A DNA stretch of 12,416 bases, from the NCBI GenBank assembly GCA_026770585.1, contig MU648465.1, positions 1-12,416 of the forward strand, given 5' to 3'. A program made the position numbers and the translations under genes. The stretch is from Baffinella frigidus (lineage: Eukaryota > Cryptophyceae > Cryptomonadales > Baffinellaceae). Below, one piece after another: positions 1-8,790 of this stretch; position 1 is the first letter of the stretch, and every line of letters begins with the position of its first letter. Under the pieces are notes generated by a model. It did not search any database, was not told where the DNA came from, and saw only the letters and a list, made by a program, of their open reading frames with translations.

Positions 1-3000
1 CCTGACATACTCAAGAAAGATCAACTTAAGGATGTCTGGGCAAAACGGTTGACTTATCAAAGTCAAGTGAAGTGGAAAAGTGGGGACGTGATTAATACAA
101 GGAAGGCAGCTAACGGCTCCAATTCCCTCTTCACGAGAAGGGGGAATTTCGGGGCCGGAGCGATCATGCTGGGCTATTCGAACCCATGGGCGCGCTTGTT
201 CCGAGAGTCTTGCAGTGCGGCAGTTACGTCCCAAGCTACGGCCGTTTCCGCTGGGATCGTACTCTTTGTGGACATCCCAACCCTTGCATGTATGTGTAGA
301 GACGCAGAGGGTCGCAATTTTGTAGTGTACGCACGCGAGTCGTGTTGGGATCCTGCTCCAACACACATCAAGCCACTACTGGCGTCACTCATTTCGGATC
401 ACGAGAATGGGTTCAACCAGAAAGATATTTGCCGTAAGCTGGGTGAGAACACGGAGGACAAGATGCGGGCTATCATGGACCCAGTAATGCAGCATGGATA
501 CGCGGCGACCGAGGCGGTGGGTTCATCTTTGGATTATCTCACAACCTTGTTTGACAAAAACGCCGGCAGCTGTGTGGATCTGATTACTTCACCATACACC
601 ATGGCACTGGTCCCCGAACCGGTCGATTACTTCCGCGGGTGCGCCAAGACACAAAGCTGCCGGTCGACCTGTATCACACTCTTCAACGAGTTTGAGTCTG
701 CCAAAAAACGCCTACTTGAACAAGCTACTACGTTCAGTTTCACTAGCACTGTCAACAAGAAGTTCTTTTCGAACGCGGATGTGCTGGCGGGGCGCGCGGC
801 GACACCGTTTGAGGTGATGGCGATGCTTGAGGTGTCATCCACAGATCTCAGTATGGCCAGTGGGTTGCCATGCTGTGGGGGGGGTAATACACGCGACCGG
901 TGCATTGCAGTGGTCGGTATTACAGATACGAGTGAGCTTCAGGTGATCGAGTATTGTATTCCACAACGTCTCAACATCGGCACACATGAACACACCCGAT
1001 GGGTTGTTGCCCGGTCATCTACATGGGCGCCAGAGATTCACTCGGTCCGATTTGCAACGCGTGATACATTGATCGTCGCGTTGCGAGGCACGGTGTTTAT
1101 TTACCGCGTGGACGGCGATGCTGTTAGGGTTATGGAACCACTGGCAGTTGGAGAGAAAGCGTGGCCGGGACAGGGTTGCATGCACCGGGTTGGGTGGGTT
1201 TTTGTTGCACCAGGTAATTATGCCATCGTGTATGGTTTTCGAAACACAGAAAACTCAATGTCTACCACGGTGTCTGTGTGTGTGCGTCTAGACGGACCAC
1301 GGATGTGGCCATATTTCCCTGTAGCGGAGTGCCAGCACAACCTGCATAAAAAGTTAGACAACCACGTACCGACGTGTCTTGGTAATCAATGCACGGAGCT
1401 GCTCATGCTACCGACATCATCTGAAGGTGTGATGCGATACTGTGTTCCAGACAAGAAAAAAAAATTCGTCGTGGGTCACAACATGCAATACGCGTGTGTC
1501 GATAGTGCACCATACCCCGCTCTGGCCAAGGACCTTGGTTTTAATGGTGTCACATCCGCTACATTTGTGGTTACAAGTACCTTCGTTGGGGTCCGCCGCA
1601 CACCGGCACTGTGTCCAAACACGTTGTTTCCCGGGAACGCGTCGAATATCAAGGAACCTGTAACCATCTTGAGCGCCAATCCAACAAAAACAAGTGCAAC
1701 CTGGCTCCAGTTGGTTTCTCTGGGTTGGGACCGCCAGCAGAGCTCGAGCATCATCACAGCGAGAAAGGAGTTGTCACAGAAGGTTTACACCAGAACAGAA
1801 ATCGATCAGCGGTGTGACGTGGATGACTGTTCTGGATGTGGTGTAGCCGTGGTGCAACGCGCGTGTTTTGCGGCTCAACAGTGTGCAGTCGCTAAGTGTA
1901 TTGGTACGGTCGTCAACCTAGAGCGCCCATTGTGCTCAGTGGGGCGATTATTGCAAGCCGGGCTTGATGTGGATCTTGCCAAGATGCATGGCATCTGGAC
2001 GGTGTTGACAGACCTCGTTTCGTTTGTGTTGCGTGCCGCATGCCGCAACAGGTATGGACCAGACTGGTGTGTACAGCTGGAGTTCATAGATGAAATCTTC
2101 TTCAGTGTTATATGTGAGGCCAAGAACGGTATCATCGCGTCCATGAGCATTCTCACGTCGCTAATTAACGGCATTGTGAACACAGCGGATCGGGCAGCAC
2201 GGTCGTCTATGGGAACCTCAGTGGCATTTGACCAAGATGCAGCTAACGCAGAGGCTGTGCGTTCGATGACTGCAGCCGCAACAACCAACTTTCTCTCACA
2301 GATCGCGCTTGGTGTGCTATACCCTCCAATCGTCTTCAAGAAAAGTATCACATGCCACACGGACGCGTTTCTCACTGTATTTGACGCAACTGGCTTCACT
2401 ATGAGACTTAGTTCTGCAAAGTACGCCATGGCAACCAATGCCATGTTCGGAAAGTGCCTATCTGAGTACCACAAAGAGTCGCTCCAGGATCCGTCATCTG
2501 AGGTATCTCAGGCCGGGTTTTCAGCCGTGTTGCAAGACGCGGCTATGAACGTGGGTACGGTGGTTGCGCAGATCCCCTTTGAGAATGTGCTGCATGTATG
2601 GGACGCCTTCTTCGCTTATTCGATCGGGATTGTTGCGGGTCTACAGGACATAGTTGGTACCGCAGACCAGGCGCACTGTAACCTACCAGATATAGAAGCT
2701 AACGACATTTCGACATGTGCGTGTGGCGATAACCCTATGATGATCCCAGATAATGTTGCACGAGAGGGTATCTCAGATGGAGCTTTTTGGTGCACCGGTG
2801 TGCTCTCATTGATTTCATCGACAGGTCAATCATACCTCGGTGTAAACCCATATACGTATGCAGAAATTACCAAAATGCTTGCAGACCAGGACAGATATCT
2901 CTCGTGTTTCACTGTTCCTGGGTGTAACATGGTTCCGCCGACTGCGCCACTTCTAAACGTACAGGGAATCTCGCTGTTCACTGTCTCCACGCGGTGTAAG

Positions 3001-6000
3001 AGTAATTACGCTAACTCACAATGGGACGAGGGTGCGGCTGCGCTCTTTTCTGATCCACTCCCCGCATCACTTTCTGGTTCTGCAATGCTACAACTTCGGA
3101 AGTTACGCGACTCTGCCCTTGCTAATATCAACCCAGCTGTGATAGCATGTCTCATCTTATCTGTACAACAGGGCACCTCGAACAACGCGTGTCTACAGGA
3201 TTTCCTGACGCTGCGTAATCAACGTCGACAGGTATTCTTTCAGTATGTGCCAATACCACCGACGCTGACTGGGACACAACACATCGCAGCCTGTGAGGTA
3301 TTCACAGGTCTTGCGGAGGACACGTCGATAGATTGGTCTAAATTTAGGAGGTGTTTGGACAAGCATCCCGACGTTGGTTGTACAACACCTGGAATGGTCT
3401 GGGCTGGGCGCTCTTCGAACCGCGTGCCGGTTGCGACGACGCACTCGCGCAGTGATGTTGATGATACACAGCGCTTGGATATCGCGCGGAACGTGCTGAG
3501 AGATGTTAGAACAAAAATTATGGATCAGCTGCAAAGTCCGACCCTAACTAAATGGGATGCGAGTCACCTCGAGTTCGCCATTTTCACAGCGGAAGGAGAC
3601 GCACTACACCAGCTTTTTGATACGCTCGTTCTGGGACCCTATGCACGCGCAGGTATGTGGCCGACTGACACTGAACATGTACTCCCTCGGTTGGACTGGT
3701 ACAGAGACACACATGACGGGACGACGCGTGAATTTGAGCTTCCCTGCACAGGAGCAGCTCTACGCGGTGAGCATATGGCACCATTCACATGTGGCTCTGC
3801 GACGCGCCGGTCTGTGATCCGCTACTTTATGGGCAAAAAAATGGGTGGTGGTACAGAAAATTTGAAACAGGGTGTGCAACGTGCTGTACGTGAAATGATA
3901 GCCGCGTTGACAACAACATGGGATGTCGATTATGGATGTGAGTGTTTGGTTCGCGAGCATGTGGACGCGGCAAATACCCTGGGACAGACTGTGTCGATTG
4001 GTGACCACAACGTCGCATGCTGTGACCCAGCTGACCCGAGCGGATTCCTTCCTGCGTTCTTTCATGAGACGCCTTATACAAAGCTGAGGGGGGCGGATAT
4101 CGTCACAGAGCTCTTCGCAGCCATTGGTAATTTCGTAGAGAAAGATCTTTGGACGCGATCAAGTGCTCCTTTTAGCGAGTACAATCTAGACCTCCTGTCC
4201 GGATCAGTATTGTGGAACAAAGAGCAAAAAATCCTCGCCGCGAATATGGGGTTGCTCCGCACGGATATCCCACTACTTCGATATGATAGCGATGAAGTCG
4301 CTGAGCCTTTCGGGGGCGTCCATAAGAACGTCTCGATGTGGCGCATGTGTCATGGGTTTCTGCAACAGACGCTTGCAACGCTACCGATGGGAGAGGATGG
4401 TCTCCCTGTGGGTGTCTTCAGAAACAATCCATTGGACCCCACCGCTTTCTCAGGAGAGCACGCGGTAGGTGAACTCGAGCGCATCGTACGTGGAATGACA
4501 GGTCAGGCGTGGGCGGTAAGTCCTTTGCACTACTCACACGCTCTGCGACACATCCCGAGTGACTCAATCTTATGCGAGTCTGCATATATGGAGGAATCTG
4601 AAAACGACGAGGTCGTCTCTGCACTTCCGATAGATCGCGAGTATGTCGACGGTATCGACGTGCTTGGCAGCAGCTTTGAGCTTGCGGATCTGGCAAATAT
4701 ACCCCCACGTACCGGTGGCCTTGGTGCTGTGCGACGCGCTTGCCTGTGTGGGTGGGTCAGTGAGTCGTCTTGCTACATACCCAGTGTGGTGTGTGATGAT
4801 GTATACTGGCCTGACACAGACGACACGGTCGCTGCGTACTGTGCCCTGGAAGATAGTGGAAATCGTGCAGTTCCGCGTCCTGACGGGGTAGGGGGTGAAG
4901 GTGACAAGGTCCGAGACGCAGTGATCACACATTGGGTTGACAGCTGGGTTTGTGACTCAATGGCTCTGTCTGAGTCGTGGGGGGTGTTGAATTCGAGCCC
5001 CATGGAAGCGTGGATGCTGAATAATGGGAGTTCCGTGAGTATTCGTGAGACACTCGAACACGGGCGTGTGAGTCTACGGATTGGTTCGCTTGAGTCCGTG
5101 ATTGGTGATAAGGATTGGAAGCGTGTTCTAAACCCTCGGCGCACGATTCCCCTAACCGGACCGTTTGGGGGTACTGTGGGCCAGAAGTGGTGTGTGCGAA
5201 ATCAAGACGAGATGCTGCCAGAGTCTTTTGCAGATCGATTTGTGGACGAACTCTTTCCAATGGCCCAGGGTGTTACCGAATCAGCTGGTCTCGCTTTCTG
5301 TCTGCGTGTGGTCGTCGAGGCTGCCCGTCTGCGTGTGCTGCAACTTACAGCGGCAGGCACCAGTGGTGAAGTCTCCAAGCGACTCAAAGAGGCCATCGAT
5401 GGTCGGGAGAATGTGTTGGCGCAATGGCGACGCCGCTGTATACAGCAGGTCGATATGGTTGGGATATGTATGCTCCGTGGGGTCTTTGACATACAACCGG
5501 TCCAGGAAGAGAAACCGCAATGCCCGTTTACACTTGAAGGCATGCCTGCGGTGGGTGCGTGGCTCACCCCAGGCTGTGTGCTTCATTGGTCTGACAATCG
5601 TTATTTCTACCCATGTCTCTGCAACGACTGTTCGATTCCGTCGACACTTTCAGTTGTCCGGGATGTGGTTACCAAGGGATCATGTGAGATGGCTATCAAT
5701 CCTTATACCTTTGTACTTGAGTACCAGAAGAAAAGTTCACTGTTTTGGGCTACCGACTATACACACGAAACAAAACGTCTAACGCGCTCCACTCTTAGTG
5801 CACAAGTGTTTACAATTCACGACGAGCGCAAGCGTAAAACCGGAGCGAATATCTCCCAACTTCTCGAAAACTATATCCATTTAGACAAAACCGATGGGAA
5901 ATCCCACGCACAGTTTGGTAACGTGGATAAAGACACCAAGTGGTTCACCGCAGAGGGGTTGGCTCGAGACGGGTCGAAATTTTGTGACCTTATCAATGAC

Positions 6001-7401
6001 TGGTGGCCTGAGGATTGGTCACACCCTGTGGGTGTGCATGTCACGACGCCATGCCATAAGTCAGAGACGGCCTACCGTGGGTTCGACAACGCGTTCACAG
6101 TGGACCGAAATCACGACCCCCCTCGTGTGGTATACAGACACAGCGAGATGCGTGATACAGATACAACCAAAAACAACATTGGTTCATCTGGGTTGTGTCG
6201 AATGCGGTCTCTGGCGATGCCAATCCAAGAGATGAACACTATGCGTTTCTGTACCCGGATGGACGTACAATCCCGATCGGACACAGCCGTGCCAGTATAT
6301 CCAAAATACACCACGTCAACTACTGAAGAACAGGGACAAGACCAGTTTCTAGAGGCTTGTTCGGATAGCTATGATGGTGTCCCATGGGATAAAAATGCGA
6401 GTGCGACATACCGTCGTAGCGCGGGAGTGGTACTGAGCAGGCCTGCCCAAGAAACGTATTGGCTCTGGCCGCACCCAGATCCGATAGATCAATCATTAGT
6501 TCGAGCGTTGGGTACATTGACTGCTGCACCCGATATCATCGACTCCAAGTGGGGTCACGACGGTTGTGGAATGTACCCACTTTTTACATGTCTTACCAAC
6601 CAAGACTGTGCGGATCTGTCGATGGATCTATCAGTGGATATGTTGTGCATGAAGTCACGTGGCGACGAAGGGGTCTGCATGGTGCAGAGTCAAGAAAACG
6701 GCCGGGTAGAATGTGTCAAGCACATTGACTGTGAAAACGGAAAGATGTGCGCAGGAGATGGGCTGTGTGTGAGGTCAGTGGCGTCGTTTGACAACTCACG
6801 CGATGTTGATGTCGAGGCTCATATGTACGGGCCTGGCTGTGCCGAAGACGAGAAAGCTGATATGTATGGACACTCTCCGTGGGAACAGGTCCCGGACATC
6901 CTCCGTGCACACGGACTGTGTAGCCACCGCAAGTGGTATGAGTATAGACAAATGTTAAAAACTTCAGACGAAGAAGGTTTATGTGTACAAGATACAAACT
7001 GGCAAGGCGAATTGACCACTCAGGGTGGTGGAGTTTGCAAAATTTCCACAGAAAATTTACATTGGCTATACACAGGTACGCATGGTATAGATTCACGAAG
7101 GGGTGATGCTCCAATAAGGAAGGATGGCGTACTATCAGTACACGCACACAAGTGTGATCGTGACTTTATGCACCTGGATGGATATAACCAGTGTCAACCC
7201 AAAAAGGCCATTATACGTGACGTGATAGGAAGAATCAGCGATGCGAAGTTTGGGCGCTCGTTTGCAACATACACATCAAGAGACAATGAAACGATTCCGT
7301 ACACTCGAATGCCATATTTCATGAATGCTGAACTGGGATTTTTGGGGACCACCCAGAAATTACAGTTGGACAAACAGCCTGATCTGAAGTTGCTGCCATG
7401 A
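1..7401 (+). CDS. giant cysteine-rich protein, long intact segment (5' partial)
   Basis: Frame 1 has no stop for 2,466 codons from base 1, so the true start lies upstream. The TTG at 49 is only the first permissible start codon, and the first in-frame ATG is at 166. I do not recognise a catalytic domain. In order: a mixed region with paired cysteines (to about residue 300); a beta-rich part suggestive of propeller blades (about 300-600); a cysteine cluster (about 605-646); weakly hydrophobic helices (about 660-890); a very long region rich in Cys, Trp, Tyr and Pro (about 900-2180); and a compact cysteine module (about 2186-2259). Many cysteines spread over the whole length suggest disulfides and therefore a secreted or luminal/surface location; this is inference. 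It ends at TGA 7399-7401, but the same frame continues coding immediately after, so that stop is probably not the native end. G8 and A9 runs inside it do not break the frame. Confidence 0.85.
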   Translation, partial: PDILKKDQLKDVWAKRLTYQSQVKWKSGDVINTRKAANGSNSLFTRRGNFGAGAIMLGYSNPWARLFRESCSAAVTSQATAVSAGIVLFVDIPTLACMCRDAEGRNFVVYARESCWDPAPTHIKPLLASLISDHENGFNQKDICRKLGENTEDKMRAIMDPVMQHGYAATEAVGSSLDYLTTLFDKNAGSCVDLITSPYTMALVPEPVDYFRGCAKTQSCRSTCITLFNEFESAKKRLLEQATTFSFTSTVNKKFFSNADVLAGRAATPFEVMAMLEVSSTDLSMASGLPCCGGGNTRDRCIAVVGITDTSELQVIEYCIPQRLNIGTHEHTRWVVARSSTWAPEIHSVRFATRDTLIVALRGTVFIYRVDGDAVRVMEPLAVGEKAWPGQGCMHRVGWVFVAPGNYAIVYGFRNTENSMSTTVSVCVRLDGPRMWPYFPVAECQHNLHKKLDNHVPTCLGNQCTELLMLPTSSEGVMRYCVPDKKKKFVVGHNMQYACVDSAPYPALAKDLGFNGVTSATFVVTSTFVGVRRTPALCPNTLFPGNASNIKEPVTILSANPTKTSATWLQLVSLGWDRQQSSSIITARKELSQKVYTRTEIDQRCDVDDCSGCGVAVVQRACFAAQQCAVAKCIGTVVNLERPLCSVGRLLQAGLDVDLAKMHGIWTVLTDLVSFVLRAACRNRYGPDWCVQLEFIDEIFFSVICEAKNGIIASMSILTSLINGIVNTADRAARSSMGTSVAFDQDAANAEAVRSMTAAATTNFLSQIALGVLYPPIVFKKSITCHTDAFLTVFDATGFTMRLSSAKYAMATNAMFGKCLSEYHKESLQDPSSEVSQAGFSAVLQDAAMNVGTVVAQIPFENVLHVWDAFFAYSIGIVAGLQDIVGTADQAHCNLPDIEANDISTCACGDNPMMIPDNVAREGISDGAFWCTGVLSLISSTGQSYLGVNPYTYAEITKMLADQDRYLSCFTVPGCNMVPPTAPLLNVQGISLFTVSTRCKSNYANSQWDEGAAALFSDPLPASLSGSAMLQLRKLRDSALANINPAVIACLILSVQQGTSNNACLQDFLTLRNQRRQVFFQYVPIPPTLTGTQHIAACEVFTGLAEDTSIDWSKFRRCLDKHPDVGCTTPGMVWAGRSSNRVPVATTHSRSDVDDTQRLDIARNVLRDVRTKIMDQLQSPTLTKWDASHLEFAIFTAEGDALHQLFDTLVLGPYARAGMWPTDTEHVLPRLDWYRDTHDGTTREFELPCTGAALRGEHMAPFTCGSATRRSVIRYFMGKKMGGGTENLKQGVQRAVREMIAALTTTWDVDYGCECLVREHVDAANTLGQTVSIGDHNVACCDPADPSGFLPAFFHETPYTKLRGADIVTELFAAIGNFVEKDLWTRSSAPFSEYNLDLLSGSVLWNKEQKILAANMGLLRTDIPLLRYDSDEVAEPFGGVHKNVSMWRMCHGFLQQTLATLPMGEDGLPVGVFRNNPLDPTAFSGEHAVGELERIVRGMTGQAWAVSPLHYSHALRHIPSDSILCESAYMEESENDEVVSALPIDREYVDGIDVLGSSFELADLANIPPRTGGLGAVRRACLCGWVSESSCYIPSVVCDDVYWPDTDDTVAAYCALEDSGNRAVPRPDGVGGEGDKVRDAVITHWVDSWVCDSMALSESWGVLNSSPMEAWMLNNGSSVSIRETLEHGRVSLRIGSLESVIGDKDWKRVLNPRRTIPLTGPFGGTVGQKWCVRNQDEMLPESFADRFVDELFPMAQGVTESAGLAFCLRVVVEAARLRVLQLTAAGTSGEVSKRLKEAIDGRENVLAQWRRRCIQQVDMVGICMLRGVFDIQPVQEEKPQCPFTLEGMPAVGAWLTPGCVLHWSDNRYFYPCLCNDCSIPSTLSVVRDVVTKGSCEMAINPYTFVLEYQKKSSLFWATDYTHETKRLTRSTLSAQVFTIHDERKRKTGANISQLLENYIHLDKTDGKSHAQFGNVDKDTKWFTAEGLARDGSKFCDLINDWWPEDWSHPVGVHVTTPCHKSETAYRGFDNAFTVDRNHDPPRVVYRHSEMRDTDTTKNNIGSSGLCRMRSLAMPIQEMNTMRFCTRMDVQSRSDTAVPVYPKYTTSTTEEQGQDQFLEACSDSYDGVPWDKNASATYRRSAGVVLSRPAQETYWLWPHPDPIDQSLVRALGTLTAAPDIIDSKWGHDGCGMYPLFTCLTNQDCADLSMDLSVDMLCMKSRGDEGVCMVQSQENGRVECVKHIDCENGKMCAGDGLCVRSVASFDNSRDVDVEAHMYGPGCAEDEKADMYGHSPWEQVPDILRAHGLCSHRKWYEYRQMLKTSDEEGLCVQDTNWQGELTTQGGGVCKISTENLHWLYTGTHGIDSRRGDAPIRKDGVLSVHAHKCDRDFMHLDGYNQCQPKKAIIRDVIGRISDAKFGRSFATYTSRDNETIPYTRMPYFMNAELGFLGTTQKLQLDKQPDLKLLP
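901..1800 (+). other. beta-rich, propeller-like region of the giant protein
   Basis: Residues about 301-600 alternate short hydrophobic beta-type stretches with polar turns. Examples are the segment at 1054-1125 (DTLIVALRGTVFIYRVDGD) and the one at 1186-1290, which carries VGWVFVAPGNYAIVYGF. Such strands with intervening Asp/Gly turns resemble blades of a beta-propeller. I could not define a regular blade repeat by eye, so the fold is an inference. If right, it would be a binding or scaffolding surface rather than an enzyme. Confidence 0.3.
1813..1938 (+). other. cysteine cluster in the giant protein
   Basis: Seven cysteine codons lie within 126 bases, at 1813, 1828, 1837, 1864, 1882, 1897 and 1936. 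The spacing is C-x4-C-x2-C-x8-C-x5-C-x4-C-x12-C. The CSGC pair and the CIGTVVN...RPLC tail are the recognisable parts. The cluster follows the beta-rich region and precedes the helical region, so it may be a disulfide-bonded linker. A metal site is possible, but there are no histidines among these cysteines. Confidence 0.5.
1980..2660 (+). other. helical, weakly hydrophobic segments
   Basis: Four stretches are richer in Leu, Ile, Val and Phe than their surroundings: LTDLVSFVLRAA at 2005-2040, a segment around EIFFSVICEAKNGIIASMSI at 2092-2151 and on to 2199, FLSQIALGVLYPPIVF at 2290-2337, and VWDAFFAYSIGIVAGLQDIVG at about 2596-2658. Each is interrupted by charged or polar residues, and none is a convincing transmembrane helix. 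The last is the best candidate. They could equally be buried amphipathic helices. Confidence 0.35.
6556..6776 (+). other. compact cysteine module with C-x5-C spacing
   Basis: This stretch holds a dense set of cysteines beginning at DGCGMYPLFTC and ending at GDGLCVR. The second half has exactly regular spacing, C-x5-C-x5-C-x5-C, with cysteine codons at 6712, 6730, 6748 and 6766 (CVKHIDCENGKMCAGDGLC). The C-x5-C-x-x-G-x-x-C-x-x-G-x-C style is typical of small disulfide-rich extracellular modules in many secreted proteins. It is the clearest sign that the giant protein is exported. It lies about 210 codons before the first in-frame stop. Confidence 0.6.
7399..7401 (+). other. in-frame TGA, first interruption
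   Basis: This TGA ends the 2,466-codon stretch. Frame 1 then stays open for 323 further codons, starting immediately at 7402. The next in-frame permissible start is a GTG at 7453, and the first in-frame ATG is at 7738, far too late for a normal separate gene. A single base substitution would be enough to have created the stop. Confidence 0.7.
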
Positions 7402-8373
7402 TCATCTATCGCACACTGTTCTCTACAACCATTTACAATTCGGGGATTTGAAGTGCCCACTCGCATCGTCTATGGGTCGTCTCTTGAACCGCGAGAATAT
7501 GCTCTAAAAGACGCGATACAATGTGGTGCTTTTGGTTATCTTATAAATCTCTTGGAAATCAATCCCGTAGATCAGACCTGCAGAATTGATGCAAACGTTT
7601 TACCGTTTTACCGTATTTTATGTGCGAAATCCCCAGATACACTGATTTTTTCACAGTGTCAATTCAAATCATTACTCCGCGTGAAAGACTTGTGTGGCGA
7701 TATCAATATAGGTAACAGACCGGCTCAGAAGGAAGAAATGAGTGTCAAAGTAAACACATTGACTGAACAGTTCAAGCCTTGGCCGGACACCGGTGCTACA
7801 CTTAACGCGTACCTACGACAAGTCTCGTGTTCCGAGGCGATTCTGACGCGTCTACAAATTGCCAATGGATACTCGTACAGGACAACTGAGCAGCTCCCAC
7901 GTACAATCAGCTCTATTGGTCTGTACCATTTCTTGGAATTCTCACTGTATGAAGTTGCCACAATATGGTGGGTCAAATGTCTTTTGTTTTCCACTGTCAC
8001 AGAGCTCCCAGGTGGTCGTCTGCAATGTACTGCGTGGGATAAATCCCCATACGAACAGATTGATTCGTTCATATGGCTTTCCAGAAACGTCGGTCATGTC
8101 TCTCTAGACATCATCAACGAACAGAAGAGATCGCTGAGTGCTGTGATGACAACTGCGACCACCGACAAGATTTCGGAAACGTATGCTCAATTTTCAAACA
8201 CACCTAACACACTCCAACGTGATCTTACTAACTTTTTCAAACCTGCTTGTTTTGAAGATTTGAATATTAATATCCAACGCCTGAAGGCTGAGAAGACCAC
8301 GCCCCATGACATGAGAATGCTGAGAAAAATACGACAGTTGGTGGAAGAGGGGGGCATTATTGCAGAGGATTAA
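7402..8373 (+). CDS. giant protein continuation, segment 2
   Basis: This is 323 codons in frame 1, the same frame as the preceding 7.4 kb, separated from it only by a TGA and closed by TAA at 8371-8373. Starting at the GTG at 7453 would give 306 residues, but there is no ATG until 7738, so I read it as a continuation and not as a gene of its own. The product is mixed alpha/beta with about ten cysteines and no motif I recognise. A long charged helical part lies near the end, around RLKAEKTTPHDMRMLRKIRQ at about 8278-8337. Base composition is clearly more AT-rich than upstream: rows counted by hand give about 30-38% GC, against 57-63% in two rows near 5 kb. That could reflect relaxed constraint or a different ancestry for this part. 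Confidence is moderate that it was coding and low that it is expressed as a separate protein. Confidence 0.65.
   Translation, partial: SSIAHCSLQPFTIRGFEVPTRIVYGSSLEPREYALKDAIQCGAFGYLINLLEINPVDQTCRIDANVLPFYRILCAKSPDTLIFSQCQFKSLLRVKDLCGDINIGNRPAQKEEMSVKVNTLTEQFKPWPDTGATLNAYLRQVSCSEAILTRLQIANGYSYRTTEQLPRTISSIGLYHFLEFSLYEVATIWWVKCLLFSTVTELPGGRLQCTAWDKSPYEQIDSFIWLSRNVGHVSLDIINEQKRSLSAVMTTATTDKISETYAQFSNTPNTLQRDLTNFFKPACFEDLNINIQRLKAEKTTPHDMRMLRKIRQLVEEGGIIAED
8371..8373 (+). other. in-frame TAA, second interruption
   Basis: The TAA sits in frame 1 between GIIAED and FDGITCD. The same frame continues for another 138 codons. The residues just after it include a C-x6-C pair, in keeping with the cysteine-bearing character of the rest, so the sequence on both sides looks coding. 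Confidence 0.7.
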
Positions 8374-8790
8374 TTTGATGGTATAACATGTGATGCTGCT
8401 AATCCGTGTGTCACAAGACCACTCGAAGATCAGTTTATTGAACAAACTGGTAAGAGTTTGCTTGCCATGATCAAGAACGTACTCGTGGGTGAGGACTCTG
8501 TGACAATTGAGCAGTCAATCCTCAAAGCAGAATACGATCCTCTTTACAATGCTATTCGTCTGTTTCGACTGTATGAACTCGAAAATACTACACCAAATCT
8601 GATTAAGACAATTGAAGAAACATTTAAGTGGACCCAAAGTTGTGAGTTGGACATGCAAACATTTACTGAAGACGGTTGTACTGATACATCATGTGAAGGC
8701 CATGTATGTCTCTGGAATGATGCATTAAGCGATCGCCTCCTGCAAGGACGTGTCCCTGAAAACATTAACACCAAAGCGGTGGTTTTTTGA
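8374..8790 (+). CDS. giant protein continuation, segment 3
   Basis: This is 138 codons of frame 1, directly after the TAA and closed by TGA at 8788-8790. The first in-frame ATG is at 8467; a TTG lies at 8458. The product has six cysteines: a CDAANPC pair near the beginning and a GCTDTSCEGHVC group at about 8674-8712. Between them is a helical, Leu/Ile-rich stretch containing ILKAEYDPLYNAIRLFRLYE. I do not recognise a family. The coding signal leaves frame 1 somewhere before the terminal TGA and passes to frame 2, so the last few frame 1 residues are probably not native. It is best treated as a fragment of the same giant gene. Confidence 0.6.
   Translation, partial: FDGITCDAANPCVTRPLEDQFIEQTGKSLLAMIKNVLVGEDSVTIEQSILKAEYDPLYNAIRLFRLYELENTTPNLIKTIEETFKWTQSCELDMQTFTEDGCTDTSCEGHVCLWNDALSDRLLQGRVPENINTKAVVF
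8729..8790 (+). other. frame 1 to frame 2 transition
   Basis: Frame 2 is closed by TAA at 8726-8728 and frame 1 by TGA at 8788-8790, so the change of frame must fall between 8729 and 8787. A T6 run at 8783-8788 overlaps the frame 1 stop and is an obvious place for a one-base gain. In this direction the reader must skip one base (or go back two). No classical -1 slippery heptamer is needed or seen here. Confidence 0.6.

Noticed and set aside
1875-2474. 199-residue open frame on the minus strand
   Set aside because: It lies wholly antisense to the intact 7.4-kb frame and has no independent support.
4570-5260. several overlapping minus-strand open frames of 96-123 residues
   Set aside because: They overlap one another and the long plus-strand frame, and none shows a recognisable motif.
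5165-5782. 205-residue open frame in plus frame 2
   Set aside because: It overlaps the intact frame 1 coding sequence completely. Its composition (rich in Arg, Ser and Cys) looks like an out-of-frame shadow.
6020-6036. 7-bp inverted repeat CACACCC-TGT-GGGTGTG
   Set aside because: It is short, lies inside intact coding sequence, has no T run after it, and is expected by chance in a window of this size.
8337-8417. an 81-base GT...AG stretch that would remove the TAA at 8371 in frame
   Set aside because: The donor (GTTGGT) is a poor match to consensus, there is no pyrimidine tract before the AG, and the stretch encodes a cysteine pair resembling the rest. GT...AG pairs of suitable length arise by chance.
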